A DNA stretch of 64,000 nt, from assembly GCF_902859825.1 (NCBI RefSeq), contig NZ_CADIKB010000010.1:124001-188000 (forward strand), read 5' to 3'. Position 1 is the first letter of the stretch; every line of letters begins with the position of its first letter. Shown one piece after another: positions 8,683 through 18,352 of this stretch. A model generated the notes under the pieces. The model saw only the letters and a list, made by a program, of their open reading frames with translations. It was not told where the DNA came from and searched no databases. The translations under genes were made by a program, and so were the position numbers. The stretch is from Paraburkholderia phenoliruptrix (GTDB taxonomy: Bacteria; Pseudomonadota; Gammaproteobacteria; Burkholderiales; Burkholderiaceae).

Positions 8683-9438
8683 TCATTGCACCCGTCCCGA
8701 AGGGCTCGCATACATCTCCGAAGCCGGTGCGATAGCGCCCGCGACATGGGTCTCCAGTGACGGGCATTCAACCGTCGGCGCAGTATTCGTGGTGCGACGG
8801 GTCGCCGTGAATGCGATGCCGTCTGCGCCGGCGTCGAGGGCGCGAACAACCGTCGCCAGCTGTTCCGCGATGGTGGTGAGCGCGCGGCGATGACCGGCTG
8901 CCAGTGCGTCGTAGCCCGCGGCGACGGACACGAACACCAAGCTGCGGCAAGTCAGCTTGTCGCTGGACTCTCCTCGCGCGCGAATACGCCAGGTCGCATC
9001 GACGATGACCTGCGCCCCCGGCCACGACTCGAAACGCTGCACGTCGACGGCGACGCGGTAGACGGGCGCATCGCCTGTTTGCTTCGGACGGCGAGCGTTC
9101 AAACCGCTCAACCGCCCGGCTGCTCCGAGCGATAGGGCCGTGCGTATCTCATCGCTCAATGGCGACGCCCAGCGTTCATTCTCGAGCACTTGAACCTGCG
9201 TCTCGCTGAGTCTGACAACCAGTTGATTGCGTTCAACCTCGGCCGGCACGCTGACGGACTGAATATCGAACAACGCCGCGGGAGCCGAAACGTTCGAGGC
9301 CTGTGCGGTACGCGCACTCGGAGCCAACGTATAAAACCGGCAGGGCGGTGACGATGCGCAGGCGGATAGCGCAAGCGCACTCGCCGTTGCCACCACGCGA
9401 ATGATGAAGCCGCGTCGGTGCAATAGGCTGACCATCAT
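8683..9438 (-). CDS. pqiC: PqiC-like outer-membrane lipoprotein
   Basis: A 251-residue ABC-type transport auxiliary lipoprotein (PqiC/YmbA family). The signal peptide ends in a lipobox (LALSACASS). The family opening CRFYTLAPSA follows, then the VSVPAEVERNQLVVRL strand typical of these proteins. PqiC sits in the outer membrane and caps the PqiB needle that spans the periplasm. The ATG at 9438 overlaps the pqiB stop (ATGA); a second in-frame ATG follows immediately at 9435. It is the last gene of the pqiABC segment. The C-terminal extension after about residue 205 has no recognisable motif. Confidence 0.85.
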   Translation of the reverse strand: MMVSLLHRRGFIIRVVATASALALSACASSPPCRFYTLAPSARTAQASNVSAPAALFDIQSVSVPAEVERNQLVVRLSETQVQVLENERWASPLSDEIRTALSLGAAGRLSGLNARRPKQTGDAPVYRVAVDVQRFESWPGAQVIVDATWRIRARGESSDKLTCRSLVFVSVAAGYDALAAGHRRALTTIAEQLATVVRALDAGADGIAFTATRRTTNTAPTVECPSLETHVAGAIAPASEMYASPSGRVQ

Positions 9439-11030
9439 TGACGATCTCCTTTCTTACCGAACACGAGCGCTTCGGGATGGCGTTCCAGATAGTCGGCGAG
9501 CGCGTTCAACGACTGCAAGGTGCGGGTCAATTCCTGCATCGCCCCATGAACGTCTGCTTGCATGGGCGAATCTTGTCCAAGCGTCGCTTGCGCCGCGTCG
9601 AACGTTTTCTGGGCGGAGGCGAGCGTGGAGCGCGCCTGCGGAACGACTTCCGTATTGAGCTGGCCGAAGAGGCGATTCGCGCTTTCCAGCGTGCCGCTCA
9701 GGTTTGCTCCGATCTTGTCGAACGGAACCTGATTGAGCTTCCTCGCGATTCCGGCAATCTGCACCTGGAGTTCGTCGAGCGTATTCGGCACGGTGGGCAG
9801 ATCGATCGGCGTGTTGCGTAGATCCACCGTCGCGCGGGGGGCCTGCGGGAACATGTCGAGCGCCACGTAGAGCTGACCCGTGAGCAGGTTTCCGGTTCGT
9901 AGCTGGCCGCGCAACCCATGCATGACGAGGTGCTGCAGCAGATCGTTCGCGCCTTGCGTGTTCGGCGCGGGCAGCATCGTGTTGGAACGGCGGCTGAGCC
10001 TGTCGGGGTAGAGCGCCATGGTCACTTCCATGCTGAAGTTCAACGCCTTCTCGTCGTACCCGAGCCCGATCTTCGTCACCTGACCGAGCGTGATACCGCG
10101 TAGATCCACCGGTGCGCCGACCGACAATCCGCGCAGCGACTGATTGAAATGCATGACGACGTAGAGCGGTGCGCCGTCCGGTTCTCGCATGGCGTCGGTT
10201 TCGTCCGACGCGAGCGTGAACGTCGAGCCGTCGGCGGCTTGCGGGCCGGCATCGGAGCCGGGCGGCGATTCGAAGGCGAGCCCGCCCATGACGACCGTGG
10301 CGAGCGACTGCGTGTTGAGCGTGAGGCCGCCGGAGTCGAGACGCAGATCCACGCCGCTCGCATGCCACCACCGCGTATGGGTCGCGACGTACCTGTCGTA
10401 CGGGGCATTGACGAACACGTTGACGATGACGCCCGAGCCCTTGGGGTCGAGCGCAAACCCGACGACCTGGCCGACCTGAATCCTGCGGTAAAAGACCGGG
10501 GCGCCGATATCGAGCGAGCCGAGCGAATCGCCCCGCAACGTGTATTGATGTCCCTGCTGATCGGCAGTTACGATCGGCGCGGTTTCGAGACCCGTGAAGT
10601 CGGTTCTGCCGCGCGGCGAGCGGCCGATATCGGCGCCGATATACGCGCCGGAGAGCAACGTGCCGAGGCCCGAGATACCGCTTGCGCCGATGCGCGGACG
10701 CACCACCCAGAATCGCGATCCCTCGGTGGCGAACTTCGCGGCTGCTTTATCGAACTGGATCTCGACGCGAACCTGCCGGAGATCGTCCGACAGCGCGATA
10801 GACCGCACAGCGCCGATCTCGACGTCTTTGTATTTGACTTTCGTTTTGCCCGCTTCCAGCCCTTCAGCGCTATTGAAGGTCACCGTGACAATCGGTCCTT
10901 CGGCGGTAACGGACTTCACGAGAAGTGCGATACCGATCAGCGCCGAGATCAAGGGAATCAGCCAGACCAGAGACGGCAACCAGCGGCTGCGGGGTTTGAT
11001 CTCCGGATGCGGTAAGTCGGGAATGTGCAT
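9435..11030 (-). CDS. pqiB: PqiB, MCE-domain intermembrane transport protein
   Basis: A 531-residue inner-membrane-anchored MCE protein. One N-terminal TM helix (SLVWLIPLISALIGIALLVK) is followed by tandem MCE domains (for example VTFNSAEGLEAGKTKVKYKDVEIG, then repeats near residues 150-260 and 285-400). A C-terminal helical coiled coil (PNTLDELQVQIAGI through LASAQKTFDAAQ) forms the needle. In E. coli PqiB stacks hexameric rings that bridge the periplasm and move lipids between membranes. Length matches the family. It lies between pqiA (51-bp gap) and pqiC (4-bp overlap). Confidence 0.93.
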   Translation of the reverse strand: MHIPDLPHPEIKPRSRWLPSLVWLIPLISALIGIALLVKSVTAEGPIVTVTFNSAEGLEAGKTKVKYKDVEIGAVRSIALSDDLRQVRVEIQFDKAAAKFATEGSRFWVVRPRIGASGISGLGTLLSGAYIGADIGRSPRGRTDFTGLETAPIVTADQQGHQYTLRGDSLGSLDIGAPVFYRRIQVGQVVGFALDPKGSGVIVNVFVNAPYDRYVATHTRWWHASGVDLRLDSGGLTLNTQSLATVVMGGLAFESPPGSDAGPQAADGSTFTLASDETDAMREPDGAPLYVVMHFNQSLRGLSVGAPVDLRGITLGQVTKIGLGYDEKALNFSMEVTMALYPDRLSRRSNTMLPAPNTQGANDLLQHLVMHGLRGQLRTGNLLTGQLYVALDMFPQAPRATVDLRNTPIDLPTVPNTLDELQVQIAGIARKLNQVPFDKIGANLSGTLESANRLFGQLNTEVVPQARSTLASAQKTFDAAQATLGQDSPMQADVHGAMQELTRTLQSLNALADYLERHPEALVFGKKGDRQ

Positions 11031-11081
11031 CGCTTGTAGGAACAGGTGAAAAGTTGTCGAAGCCGGCGGGCTACGCGGCGA

Positions 11082-12425
11082 TTACGGTCGTGTGGGAGCG
11101 CGAGCCGGCCGGCGCCGGACGTTGTCCCAGATCAGGCGCGGATCGAATTCGTTCGAGGCGAGCATGGTCAGCACGACGACCGAACCGAAGGCCAAAGCGC
11201 CCGGTCCCGCGGTGATCTGCGCAAGCGAACCGAAGTGCACCAGCGCTACGGTGAGCGAAACGACGAATACGTCGAGCATCGACCAGCGCCCGATGCGCTC
11301 CACCATGCGATGAAGCCTGGCTCGCTCGAGCGGTTGCCAGGCGGAACCGCGATAGGCTGTGACGGTTTGCAGCGTGAGAATGGCGAGCTTGAGCATCGGT
11401 ACCATCACGCTTGCGACGAACACGATGGCCGCGAGCGGCCAATCGCCAGATCGCCAGAAATAGGCGATGCCGCCGAGAATCGTGTCGTCCTCGGCGCCTC
11501 CAAGCGATGAGGTATGCATGATCGGCAACAGATTGGCCGGGATATAAAGTAGCGCGGCGGCAAGCAGCAACCCGAAAGTCCGCGTCAGGCTTTCCGGCCG
11601 GCGCTCGTGCAGCGGCGATCGACACCGGACGCAATGCTGATCGGTCGCGTGCGCGCTGCGCGACTGAACGAGCCCGCAGCAGTGACAGGCGACCAAACCG
11701 GCATGCCTCGCCGTGACCGCAGCCGCTGCCGGCCGGGCGACCGGCGCCACCGCTGCCGGCACCGTGTTTCGCCTCGCGCGCCGCGGCGTCCGCTCGATGA
11801 AAGCGCCGCCGCGATTCGCCACCTCGTCGCGAATTTCCCACAGCATGCAAGGGTCGAATGCGGCGATGACGCAAAACATCAGCGTCAGTGCGCCGAATGC
11901 GAAGAGCGAGGTACCCGGGATGACGCGCGCGAGGCTCACCATCTTCACGATTGTGATGAGCACCCCGAGCATGAAGACTTCCGTCATGCCCCATGGCCGC
12001 ACCCATTGCACGAGGCGCAGCACGGCGTCGAAACCGCGCGGCACACGGCCTGCGCGCAGCGGCAGCAGCAGATACAGCAGAGCGACGAGTTCGAACGACG
12101 GAAACAACATCGTCGTGCAAAACACCATCGCCGCGACGATGTGCATATGCCCCTTCCACAGCGCCTGAACGGCTCCGACAAGCGTGGCGTGCGAAGTGAG
12201 GCCATTGGTTTCCAGCACGAGTACGGGGAACGCTTGCGCGATCAGGAACGTGATCAGTGCGGCGAGCGTGACTGCACAGACCCTCTCGAGCGTGAGCCCG
12301 GCATGACGGACCCCTTTCATGCCTGCGCCGCAAGACGAGCAGCGCGCAACCAGGCCGCGCAGACGCGGCGGCTTGCGAAAAAGCGCGTCGCATTCGTGAC
12401 AGGCGATCAATTCTCGATATTCCAT
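11082..12425 (-). CDS. pqiA: PqiA, integral inner-membrane protein of the Pqi complex
   Basis: About 447 residues with two PqiA-type halves. Each half starts with a zinc-ribbon-like segment (ELIACHECD then RCSSCG; later LVACHCCG then HCVRCRSPL) and is followed by about four TM helices. Paired residues such as FLIAQAFPVLVLETNGL in the first half and NLLPIMHTSSLGG in the second are typical. PqiA is the inner-membrane partner of PqiB. The ATG at 12425 has GGGAG five bases upstream; a GTG six bases earlier overlaps the stop of the efflux lipoprotein gene. Tight spacing after that gene suggests read-through from the pump operon. Confidence 0.9.
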   Translation of the reverse strand: MEYRELIACHECDALFRKPPRLRGLVARCSSCGAGMKGVRHAGLTLERVCAVTLAALITFLIAQAFPVLVLETNGLTSHATLVGAVQALWKGHMHIVAAMVFCTTMLFPSFELVALLYLLLPLRAGRVPRGFDAVLRLVQWVRPWGMTEVFMLGVLITIVKMVSLARVIPGTSLFAFGALTLMFCVIAAFDPCMLWEIRDEVANRGGAFIERTPRRARRNTVPAAVAPVARPAAAAVTARHAGLVACHCCGLVQSRSAHATDQHCVRCRSPLHERRPESLTRTFGLLLAAALLYIPANLLPIMHTSSLGGAEDDTILGGIAYFWRSGDWPLAAIVFVASVMVPMLKLAILTLQTVTAYRGSAWQPLERARLHRMVERIGRWSMLDVFVVSLTVALVHFGSLAQITAGPGALAFGSVVVLTMLASNEFDPRLIWDNVRRRPARAPTRP

Positions 12426-12427
12426 CG

Positions 12428-13891
12428 TCACTCCCGCGATGCCGATTTGGCTGGCTCTTGCGGCAATTCGCCCATCGCCTGGAAGAGCGCGGCCGTATCG
12501 CCGAGCCGCTGGCTCTGTGCGCGAACCGAGTCGAGCCGTGCGGTCAGAAACTGCTGCTCGCTGGCTTGAGCCGCCGATATCGGCAGGGACCCGAGCCGGT
12601 AGCGCGACATCGTTTCGTCGAACAGTTGCTGCGCGGCGCGAGCCTCGCTTTCGGTCGAGGCGAGTGTCTGAGCGTCGTTGTCGAGCGCGGCGAGCGAGTT
12701 AGCGACGTTCCCGAACGCGGACAGCACCGTCGATTTGTAATGCAGCACTGCTGCCTCATAAGCCTCCTTCGTGGCGCGTCGATGCGCGAGCAGGGCGCCG
12801 CCGTGGAAGATCGGTTGCGAAACGCTCGCGCCGATCGCCCAGATACCGCCGGCGCCGGAGAGCAGGGCCGGCCAGCTGAAACCGGCGCGGCCCATCGAGG
12901 CCGTCAGCGACAGGTTAGGGAAAAGCTGCGCCGTGGCCTCGCCGACATCGGCGGCCGCCGCTTGCACCGCGGCTTCGGCCGCCTGGATATCCGGGCGCGA
13001 GCGAAGCAGCTGCGCCGGCACGGCGACAGGTACATGCTCGGGCAGCGAAAGGCTGTCGAGATCGGGGACGGCGGGCGCTGCGTCGGGCGTCCGCCCCAAC
13101 AGCACGGCCAGCGCGTGCACGGTGCTGGCGCGCTGCTGACGCAATGGCGGAAGCGTCGCGGCGAGCGCGGCAGCCTGCCGTGCCGATCCCAGTGCCTGGG
13201 CATGCGAGACCGAGCCGAGCGCTTGACGCTGCGCATCGTCGCGCGCCGTATCGCCTGCGAGCGTCACGAGGCGTTCGGTGAGTGCGATCTGACGATCGAG
13301 CGCCGCGGCACGGATGGCGGTGCCGACGATGTTCGCGGCCAGCGCGCGGCGCGCCGCTTCGAGCTCATACGCCTGCACGTCGACGCGCGCGGCGCTGGCC
13401 TTGTTGCCGTAGCGAACGGCGCCGAACAGATCGAAGTTGTACTGCGCCTGCAGCTGACCGGCGAAGATGTTATAGCGCTCGGTGTTTGGACCGATGCCGG
13501 GGACGACGGGCGAGCGCGTTCGCTCCGCCTCGGCGCCGGCATCGACAGACGGCAGGGTGGACGCGCCGATCTGCGCCCGCAGTTCCTGCTGGGCGGCATT
13601 GAGCGACCTTTGCGTGGCGGCGAGCGTCGGATTGTTGCGCAAGCCCTCTTCGACGAGGGCATCGAGCGCATCGGAGCGGTACAACGTCCACCATTGCGGC
13701 GCGGCCGTTGCGCCGGCATCGAAATGTTGCGCGGTTCCTCCAGCCGCAACGGTCTGCAGCGATTGAGGCTGCGCCCCGTAATGCGCGGGCGACGGCATCG
13801 CGGGCGGCGCGCCGCTCGGACCCAACGTACAGGCGCTGGTTGCGAGTGCCGCGAATACGGCGATAACGGATGTCTTAACGGCAAATTGCAT
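12428..13891 (-). CDS. Outer-membrane efflux lipoprotein, NodT/OprM type
   Basis: A 487-residue TolC-like channel lipoprotein. The signal peptide ends in lipobox LATSACTLG. Then come two outer-membrane-efflux repeats: WWTLYRSDALDALVEEGLRNNPTLAATQRSL in the first half, and VPVAVPAQLLRSRPDIQAAE and AQLFPNLSLTASMGRAG in the second. RSRPDIQAAE is the NodT-branch hallmark. It supplies the outer-membrane exit duct for the RND pump encoded immediately upstream (2-bp gap). Its stop abuts pqiA. Confidence 0.93.
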   Translation of the reverse strand: MQFAVKTSVIAVFAALATSACTLGPSGAPPAMPSPAHYGAQPQSLQTVAAGGTAQHFDAGATAAPQWWTLYRSDALDALVEEGLRNNPTLAATQRSLNAAQQELRAQIGASTLPSVDAGAEAERTRSPVVPGIGPNTERYNIFAGQLQAQYNFDLFGAVRYGNKASAARVDVQAYELEAARRALAANIVGTAIRAAALDRQIALTERLVTLAGDTARDDAQRQALGSVSHAQALGSARQAAALAATLPPLRQQRASTVHALAVLLGRTPDAAPAVPDLDSLSLPEHVPVAVPAQLLRSRPDIQAAEAAVQAAAADVGEATAQLFPNLSLTASMGRAGFSWPALLSGAGGIWAIGASVSQPIFHGGALLAHRRATKEAYEAAVLHYKSTVLSAFGNVANSLAALDNDAQTLASTESEARAAQQLFDETMSRYRLGSLPISAAQASEQQFLTARLDSVRAQSQRLGDTAALFQAMGELPQEPAKSASRE

Positions 13892-13893
13892 GA

Positions 13894-16800
13894 TCAGATC
13901 TCCGCGTGCTCGACGATGGTGTGTTGCGCACCGCGCTCGTCGCGCCGAACACGGAAGGAAGTCGCATAAAGGGCTGGCAGGAAGAACAGCGTGAGCACCG
14001 TGGCGATCGTGATGCCGCCCATGAGCGAGCTCGCCATCGGGCCGAAAAAGCCCGAGCGAAGCAACGGAATCAAGGCCAGCACGGCGGCGGCGGCCGTGAG
14101 CATGATCGGACGGAAGCGTCTGACGGTCGCGCCGACGATCGCATCGAAACGGGGCTGACCGGATGCGATGTCCTGCTCGATCTGATCGACGAGGATCACC
14201 GAGTTGCGCATGATGATGCCGAACATCGCGATGACACCGAGCATGGCGACGAAGCCGAACGGTTCGCCGAGCAGCAGCAGCGCGGCGACGACGCCGATCA
14301 AACCGAGCGGCGCGGTCAGCACCACGATGAACGTGCGCGAAAAGCTTTGTAGCTGGATCATCAGCAGGGTGAGCACCGCGATGATGAGGATCGGCATTTG
14401 CGCATTGATCGAAGTCTGGCCCTTCATGCTTTCCTCGACGGAGCCGCCCACTACGATGCGATAGCCGATCGGCAATTGCGCGCGAAGCTGGCTCAATTCG
14501 CGGTCCACGTCGCGCGTGACGTCGATGCCTTGTGCGTTACCTCGCACGTCGGCCTGTACGGTGATGGTCGGTTGACGATCGCGTTCCCAGATCACACCGT
14601 AGTCGAGCGCCGTGCGCACGTTGCCAAGCGTGCCGAGCGGCACGGGGCCTTGGGGCGTCGGCACGGCGAGGCTCGTGAGCTGCGAGGGATCGACACGCTC
14701 GCTTTTCGGCGCGCGCAGATCGACGTTGACCAGTTTGTCGCGCTCGCGATACTGCGTCACCGTATAGCCGGAGAGCGTCATGGCGAGAAAGTTCGACACG
14801 TCCTGCGAGGTCACGCCGAGTTGGCGCGCGCCGTTCTGGTCGATCTGGAACGACAGCGAGCGCTCCTCGGGCTCGTCCCAGTCGAACTGCACGTTGCGCG
14901 TGCGCGCATCGGCACGTACCTTGTCGGCCACCTTTTGTGCGATCTCATGCACGGTCGCGAGGTTGTCGCCGCTCACGCGGAACTGAATCGGATAGCCGAC
15001 GGGAGGCCCGTTTTCGAGTCGTGCCACACGGGTTCGCACACCGGGGAATTGCTTTTCGAGCGATGCGTCGAGCCATTTCAGGAGCTTTTCGCGTTCTTCG
15101 ACGTCTTTGGCCGTCACGACGAACTGCGCGAAGTTCGGCTGCTGCAACTGCTGGTCGAGAGGCAGATAGAAGCGGGGCGCGCCGGTGCCAACAAAGTCGA
15201 CCACGCGCTCGATCTCGGGGCGTCCGCGAAGTGTCTGCTCGAGGCGTTGCGCTTCACGCAACGTCGCTGCGAACGATGCGCCTTCCGGCAAACGCATGTC
15301 GACAAGCAACTCGGGGCGCTCGGAGTTCGGGAAGAACTGCTTGGGCACGCGAGTGAAGGCCGCCATAGCGACGGCGAACGCGATAGCCGTCACGCCCAGC
15401 ACCAACCAGCGGTGCTCGATACACCAGGAGACCCAACCGGCCATGCGGCGATAGAAGCCCGTGTTGTAAATATCTTCGGCGTGGCCGTGGGCGCCGTGAG
15501 CGCCGTGCTCGCCTGCCTTGCGCTCGGGGAGCATGTGGTAGCCGAGCAGCGGAACCAGCACCACGGCGGCGAACCACGAAACGATGAGCGCGATCGCGGA
15601 CACTTCGAAGATCGAGCGCGTGTACTCGCCGGTGCTCGACTTCGCCAGCGCGATCGGCAGGAAGCCCGCTACGGTGACGAGCGTACCCGTGAGCATCGGA
15701 AAGGCCGTGCTCGTATAGGCGAACGCTGCCGAGCGCATGCGGCTCCAGCCTTGCTCGAGTTTCACGGCCATCATCTCGACCGCGATGATGGCGTCGTCCA
15801 CGAGCAGGCCCAACGCGAGCACGAGCGTGCCGAGCGAGACCTTGTTCAGGCCGATACCGAACAGATACATGCACAGCGACGTCACGGCGAGCACGATCGG
15901 GATGGTGATCACGACGACCATGCCCGTGCGCAGGCCGAGCGAGACGAGACTGACCACGAGCACGATGGCGACGGCCTCGGCCACTGCCTCGACGAAATCG
16001 TCGACCGAGTGCTTGACGGTATCGGGCATGCTCGAGATCTGGACAAGCTTGAGCCCTGCGGGCAGGCGCGCCTGCAGTTCGGCGCGTTCGCTGTCGAGCG
16101 CCTTGCCGAGGCGGATCACGTCGCCGCCGGTTTGCATCGTGATGCCGATTCCGAGCACCGCGTGTCCGTTCGTACGCATCTGCGTGACGGGCGGATCGTC
16201 ATAGCCGCGGCGGATCTTCGCGATGTCGCCGAGCCGGAACGTGCGGCGATTGACCCATATCAGCATGTCTTCGAACGCCCGCACGTCCTTGAACGCGCCG
16301 CTCGTACGCACGAACACACGGTCGTCAGGCGTGTTGAATGTGCCGACCGGCGCCACGGCGTTCTGCGCGTCGATGGCATGCGCCAGTTCAGCGGGCGTGA
16401 CCGCGAGCTTCGTCAGCTGCGTGTTCGAAATCTCGATGAAGATGTGCTGATCGGGATCGCCGAAGTAGTCGACCTTCGCCACGCCGGGCACGCGCAGCAG
16501 CACGGTGCGCAACTGGTCGGCATAGTCGTGCAGTTGCGCGGGCGAAAACCCGTCGCCTTCAAGGGCGTAGATGTTTGTATAAACGTCGCCGAACTCATCG
16601 TTAAAAAACGGGCCCACGATGCCTTGCGGCAGCGTTGCGCGGATGTCGCCCACTTTCTTGCGGACCTGATACCAGGTTTCAGGCACGTCCTTGACGGGCG
16701 CCGAGTCCTTCATCGCGAAGAAGATCATCGACTCGCCGGGCCGCGAATAGCTCTTGATGTTGTCCACATACGGTGCGGCCTGAAGCTGGCGCGCGATCCG

Positions 16801-17076
16801 GTCCGTGACTTGCTCCTGCACTTCACGCGCGTTCGCGCCCGGCCAGTAGGTCCGAATAACCATGGTTCGGAACGTGAACGGCGGATCTTCGGATTGAGAC
16901 AGATGCGTATAGGCGATGACGCCGAAGAGCGTCATCAGGCCGATCAGGTAAATGACAAGCTGCTGATGACGCAGCGCCCACTCTGAGAGATTGAAGCCGC
17001 TTTTGCCTTGGCTTTCGGCGTTCGGAGCGGTGGCGAGCGTGACGTCGCCGGATTTTTCGTGGTCGACGATGCTCAT
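13894..17076 (-). CDS. RND multidrug efflux transporter, inner-membrane subunit
   Basis: A 1060-residue RND/HAE1-type pump with twelve TM helices and two large periplasmic loops. The TM4 proton-relay motif GLLVDDAIIAVEMM carries the paired Asp. The N-terminal helix (QQLVIYLIGLMTLFGVIAY) and SEDPPFTFRTMVIRTYWPGA are typical of the branch exporting drugs, solvents or acids. Length matches AcrB-type pumps. It overlaps the adaptor gene by four bases and is followed two bases later by the channel gene, forming a complete tripartite system. The long frames on the opposite strand (for example 14398-16986) are antisense artefacts of GC-rich codon use. Confidence 0.94.
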   Translation of the reverse strand: MSIVDHEKSGDVTLATAPNAESQGKSGFNLSEWALRHQQLVIYLIGLMTLFGVIAYTHLSQSEDPPFTFRTMVIRTYWPGANAREVQEQVTDRIARQLQAAPYVDNIKSYSRPGESMIFFAMKDSAPVKDVPETWYQVRKKVGDIRATLPQGIVGPFFNDEFGDVYTNIYALEGDGFSPAQLHDYADQLRTVLLRVPGVAKVDYFGDPDQHIFIEISNTQLTKLAVTPAELAHAIDAQNAVAPVGTFNTPDDRVFVRTSGAFKDVRAFEDMLIWVNRRTFRLGDIAKIRRGYDDPPVTQMRTNGHAVLGIGITMQTGGDVIRLGKALDSERAELQARLPAGLKLVQISSMPDTVKHSVDDFVEAVAEAVAIVLVVSLVSLGLRTGMVVVITIPIVLAVTSLCMYLFGIGLNKVSLGTLVLALGLLVDDAIIAVEMMAVKLEQGWSRMRSAAFAYTSTAFPMLTGTLVTVAGFLPIALAKSSTGEYTRSIFEVSAIALIVSWFAAVVLVPLLGYHMLPERKAGEHGAHGAHGHAEDIYNTGFYRRMAGWVSWCIEHRWLVLGVTAIAFAVAMAAFTRVPKQFFPNSERPELLVDMRLPEGASFAATLREAQRLEQTLRGRPEIERVVDFVGTGAPRFYLPLDQQLQQPNFAQFVVTAKDVEEREKLLKWLDASLEKQFPGVRTRVARLENGPPVGYPIQFRVSGDNLATVHEIAQKVADKVRADARTRNVQFDWDEPEERSLSFQIDQNGARQLGVTSQDVSNFLAMTLSGYTVTQYRERDKLVNVDLRAPKSERVDPSQLTSLAVPTPQGPVPLGTLGNVRTALDYGVIWERDRQPTITVQADVRGNAQGIDVTRDVDRELSQLRAQLPIGYRIVVGGSVEESMKGQTSINAQMPILIIAVLTLLMIQLQSFSRTFIVVLTAPLGLIGVVAALLLLGEPFGFVAMLGVIAMFGIIMRNSVILVDQIEQDIASGQPRFDAIVGATVRRFRPIMLTAAAAVLALIPLLRSGFFGPMASSLMGGITIATVLTLFFLPALYATSFRVRRDERGAQHTIVEHAEI

Positions 17077-18236
17077 GATGCAAAGTCCTCGGGATGCAGC
17101 GGGGCGATCACTTGCACGTGCTCGCCGGCGCTCACGGTATGGACGCCTTGCACGACGACGCGTTCGCCGTCGTGCAGGCCCGCAACGACGTCAATGGTTC
17201 CCTCGCCGTAGTTCGTGACGGAAACGGGACGCAGAACGAGCTTGTCGGTGCCGGGCTGCACGACCCAAACGGCGGGCTTGCCGCCATCGTGAAAAAGCGC
17301 CGTGGCCGGCAGCTGGAACGGGATGAAGCCGTCGTTCGCACGCGCAATATCGAACTGCACCTGAGCCGTCATGCCGAGGCGCACCTCGGGGCTCGGCGCA
17401 ACGAGCGTCAGCTTCACGCGCCAGGTGCGGCTTAGCGGATCGGCGCTCGGAGCGACCTCGCGCACGCGCGCTTCGAATGTCTTGCCGGGCAGAGCCGGCA
17501 GCGTGACCTTTGCGATCCGGCCGACGACCAGCGAATTCAGTGCGCTTTCGGGGGCGTCGCACGCGACATCGACATCGCCGCTCCAGTCGAGGTGATAGAC
17601 CGCCTGGCCTTGCTCGACGTTCTGACCCGTATCGGCATCTTCCGACTTGACCACGCCGTCGTGGTCCGCCACCAGGGTGGTATAGCGCAAGTGGTCTTCG
17701 GCCAGCGCCATTTGAGCGAGCGCCGAATCGCGCTGGGCAAGCGCCGTTGCATAGGCGTTCTGCGTTTGCTCCCACTGCGCGGGCGCAATCAGGTTGGCCT
17801 GCGCCTGCGCTTGATCCCGAACGAGTTGCTGCTTCTGGTACGCGAGCTGATGCTCGGCTCCATCGAGTTGTGCGCGTGCGTTCACTGCGTTGTTCCGCAG
17901 ATCGGCGGGATCGAGCAGGGCGAGCACTTGCCCGGCTTTGACCGTATCGCCCAGATGGACGCGCCGCTCGGCGATTTTGCCGCCGACGCGGAATGAAAGC
18001 GCTGTCGAGTAACGCGCTTCGACCTGGGCCGGCAGCGACGTGGCGTTCGCCGTGTTGTCGGCGTGCACCGCCAGCGCCACCACGGGCTTCGCTTCCGGGG
18101 CGGCGGGTTCGTGCGTATGACATGCCGCGAGCAGCACGGCGCCGCAAACGGCGAGACAAATGCCTGCCCGACGGGGCGGCGCGGAGAAAGAGGACGGGCG
18201 CGAGGAGGACCGCGTGTCAGGACCGGGGAGTTTCAC
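17073..18236 (-). CDS. RND periplasmic adaptor lipoprotein (MFP)
   Basis: A 387-residue membrane-fusion protein. The signal peptide ends in lipobox VLLAACHTH. The barrel-sandwich half-motif FRVGGKIAERRVHLGDTVKAGQVLALLDP, a helical hairpin (LAYQKQQLVRDQAQAQANL) and the second half-motif TLVADHDGVVKSEDADTGQNVEQGQ are all present, followed by beta-barrel and membrane-proximal domains. It links the RND pump to the outer-membrane channel. It is the first gene of the leftward operon; the promoter candidate lies at 18324-18352. Confidence 0.92.
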   Translation of the reverse strand: MKLPGPDTRSSSRPSSFSAPPRRAGICLAVCGAVLLAACHTHEPAAPEAKPVVALAVHADNTANATSLPAQVEARYSTALSFRVGGKIAERRVHLGDTVKAGQVLALLDPADLRNNAVNARAQLDGAEHQLAYQKQQLVRDQAQAQANLIAPAQWEQTQNAYATALAQRDSALAQMALAEDHLRYTTLVADHDGVVKSEDADTGQNVEQGQAVYHLDWSGDVDVACDAPESALNSLVVGRIAKVTLPALPGKTFEARVREVAPSADPLSRTWRVKLTLVAPSPEVRLGMTAQVQFDIARANDGFIPFQLPATALFHDGGKPAVWVVQPGTDKLVLRPVSVTNYGEGTIDVVAGLHDGERVVVQGVHTVSAGEHVQVIAPLHPEDFAS

Positions 18237-18315
18237 GATGTTTCCAAACGAGAGCTAGGCAAGATGAAAGGAAGACCGTTCGCAGGCCAGGGTTTTCACT
18301 GACCAGCATCGATCG

Positions 18316-18344
18316 TTGGTGACATTAGAGTCGAAGATGATAAT
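18316..18344 (+). promoter_or_regulatory. Candidate promoter for TetR copy 2
   Basis: TTGGTG (18316-18321) and GATAAT (18339-18344) with a 17-bp spacer lie 31 bp upstream of the ATG at 18376. They overlap the divergent pump promoter, so one repressor could shut both. Confidence 0.45.
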
Positions 18345-18352
18345 ATTGTCAA
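18324..18352 (-). promoter_or_regulatory. Candidate promoter of the RND-Pqi operon with imperfect operator dyad
   Basis: On the minus strand TTGACA (18352-18347) and TCTAAT (18329-18324) are separated by exactly 17 bp. An imperfect dyad, GGTGACATTAGA (18318-18329) and TCAATTATGACC (18349-18360), brackets the promoter and is a plausible TetR operator. The area is markedly AT-rich compared with its surroundings. Confidence 0.55.

Noticed and set aside
7535-8767. N-terminal extension of the RAYT-like frame
   Set aside because: It runs antisense through the TetR gene and has no transposase similarity; the transposase fold begins at the ATG at 7534.
11607-12569. Plus-strand frame of 320 codons opposite pqiA
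   Set aside because: Low-complexity Arg/His-rich translation opposite a well-recognised PqiA; no ribosome-binding site or family.
14398-16986. Open frame of 862 codons antisense to the RND pump gene
   Set aside because: Composition is Arg/His/Ala-rich with no domain; it is the mirror of a real, fully conserved RND protein and is expected in GC-rich DNA.
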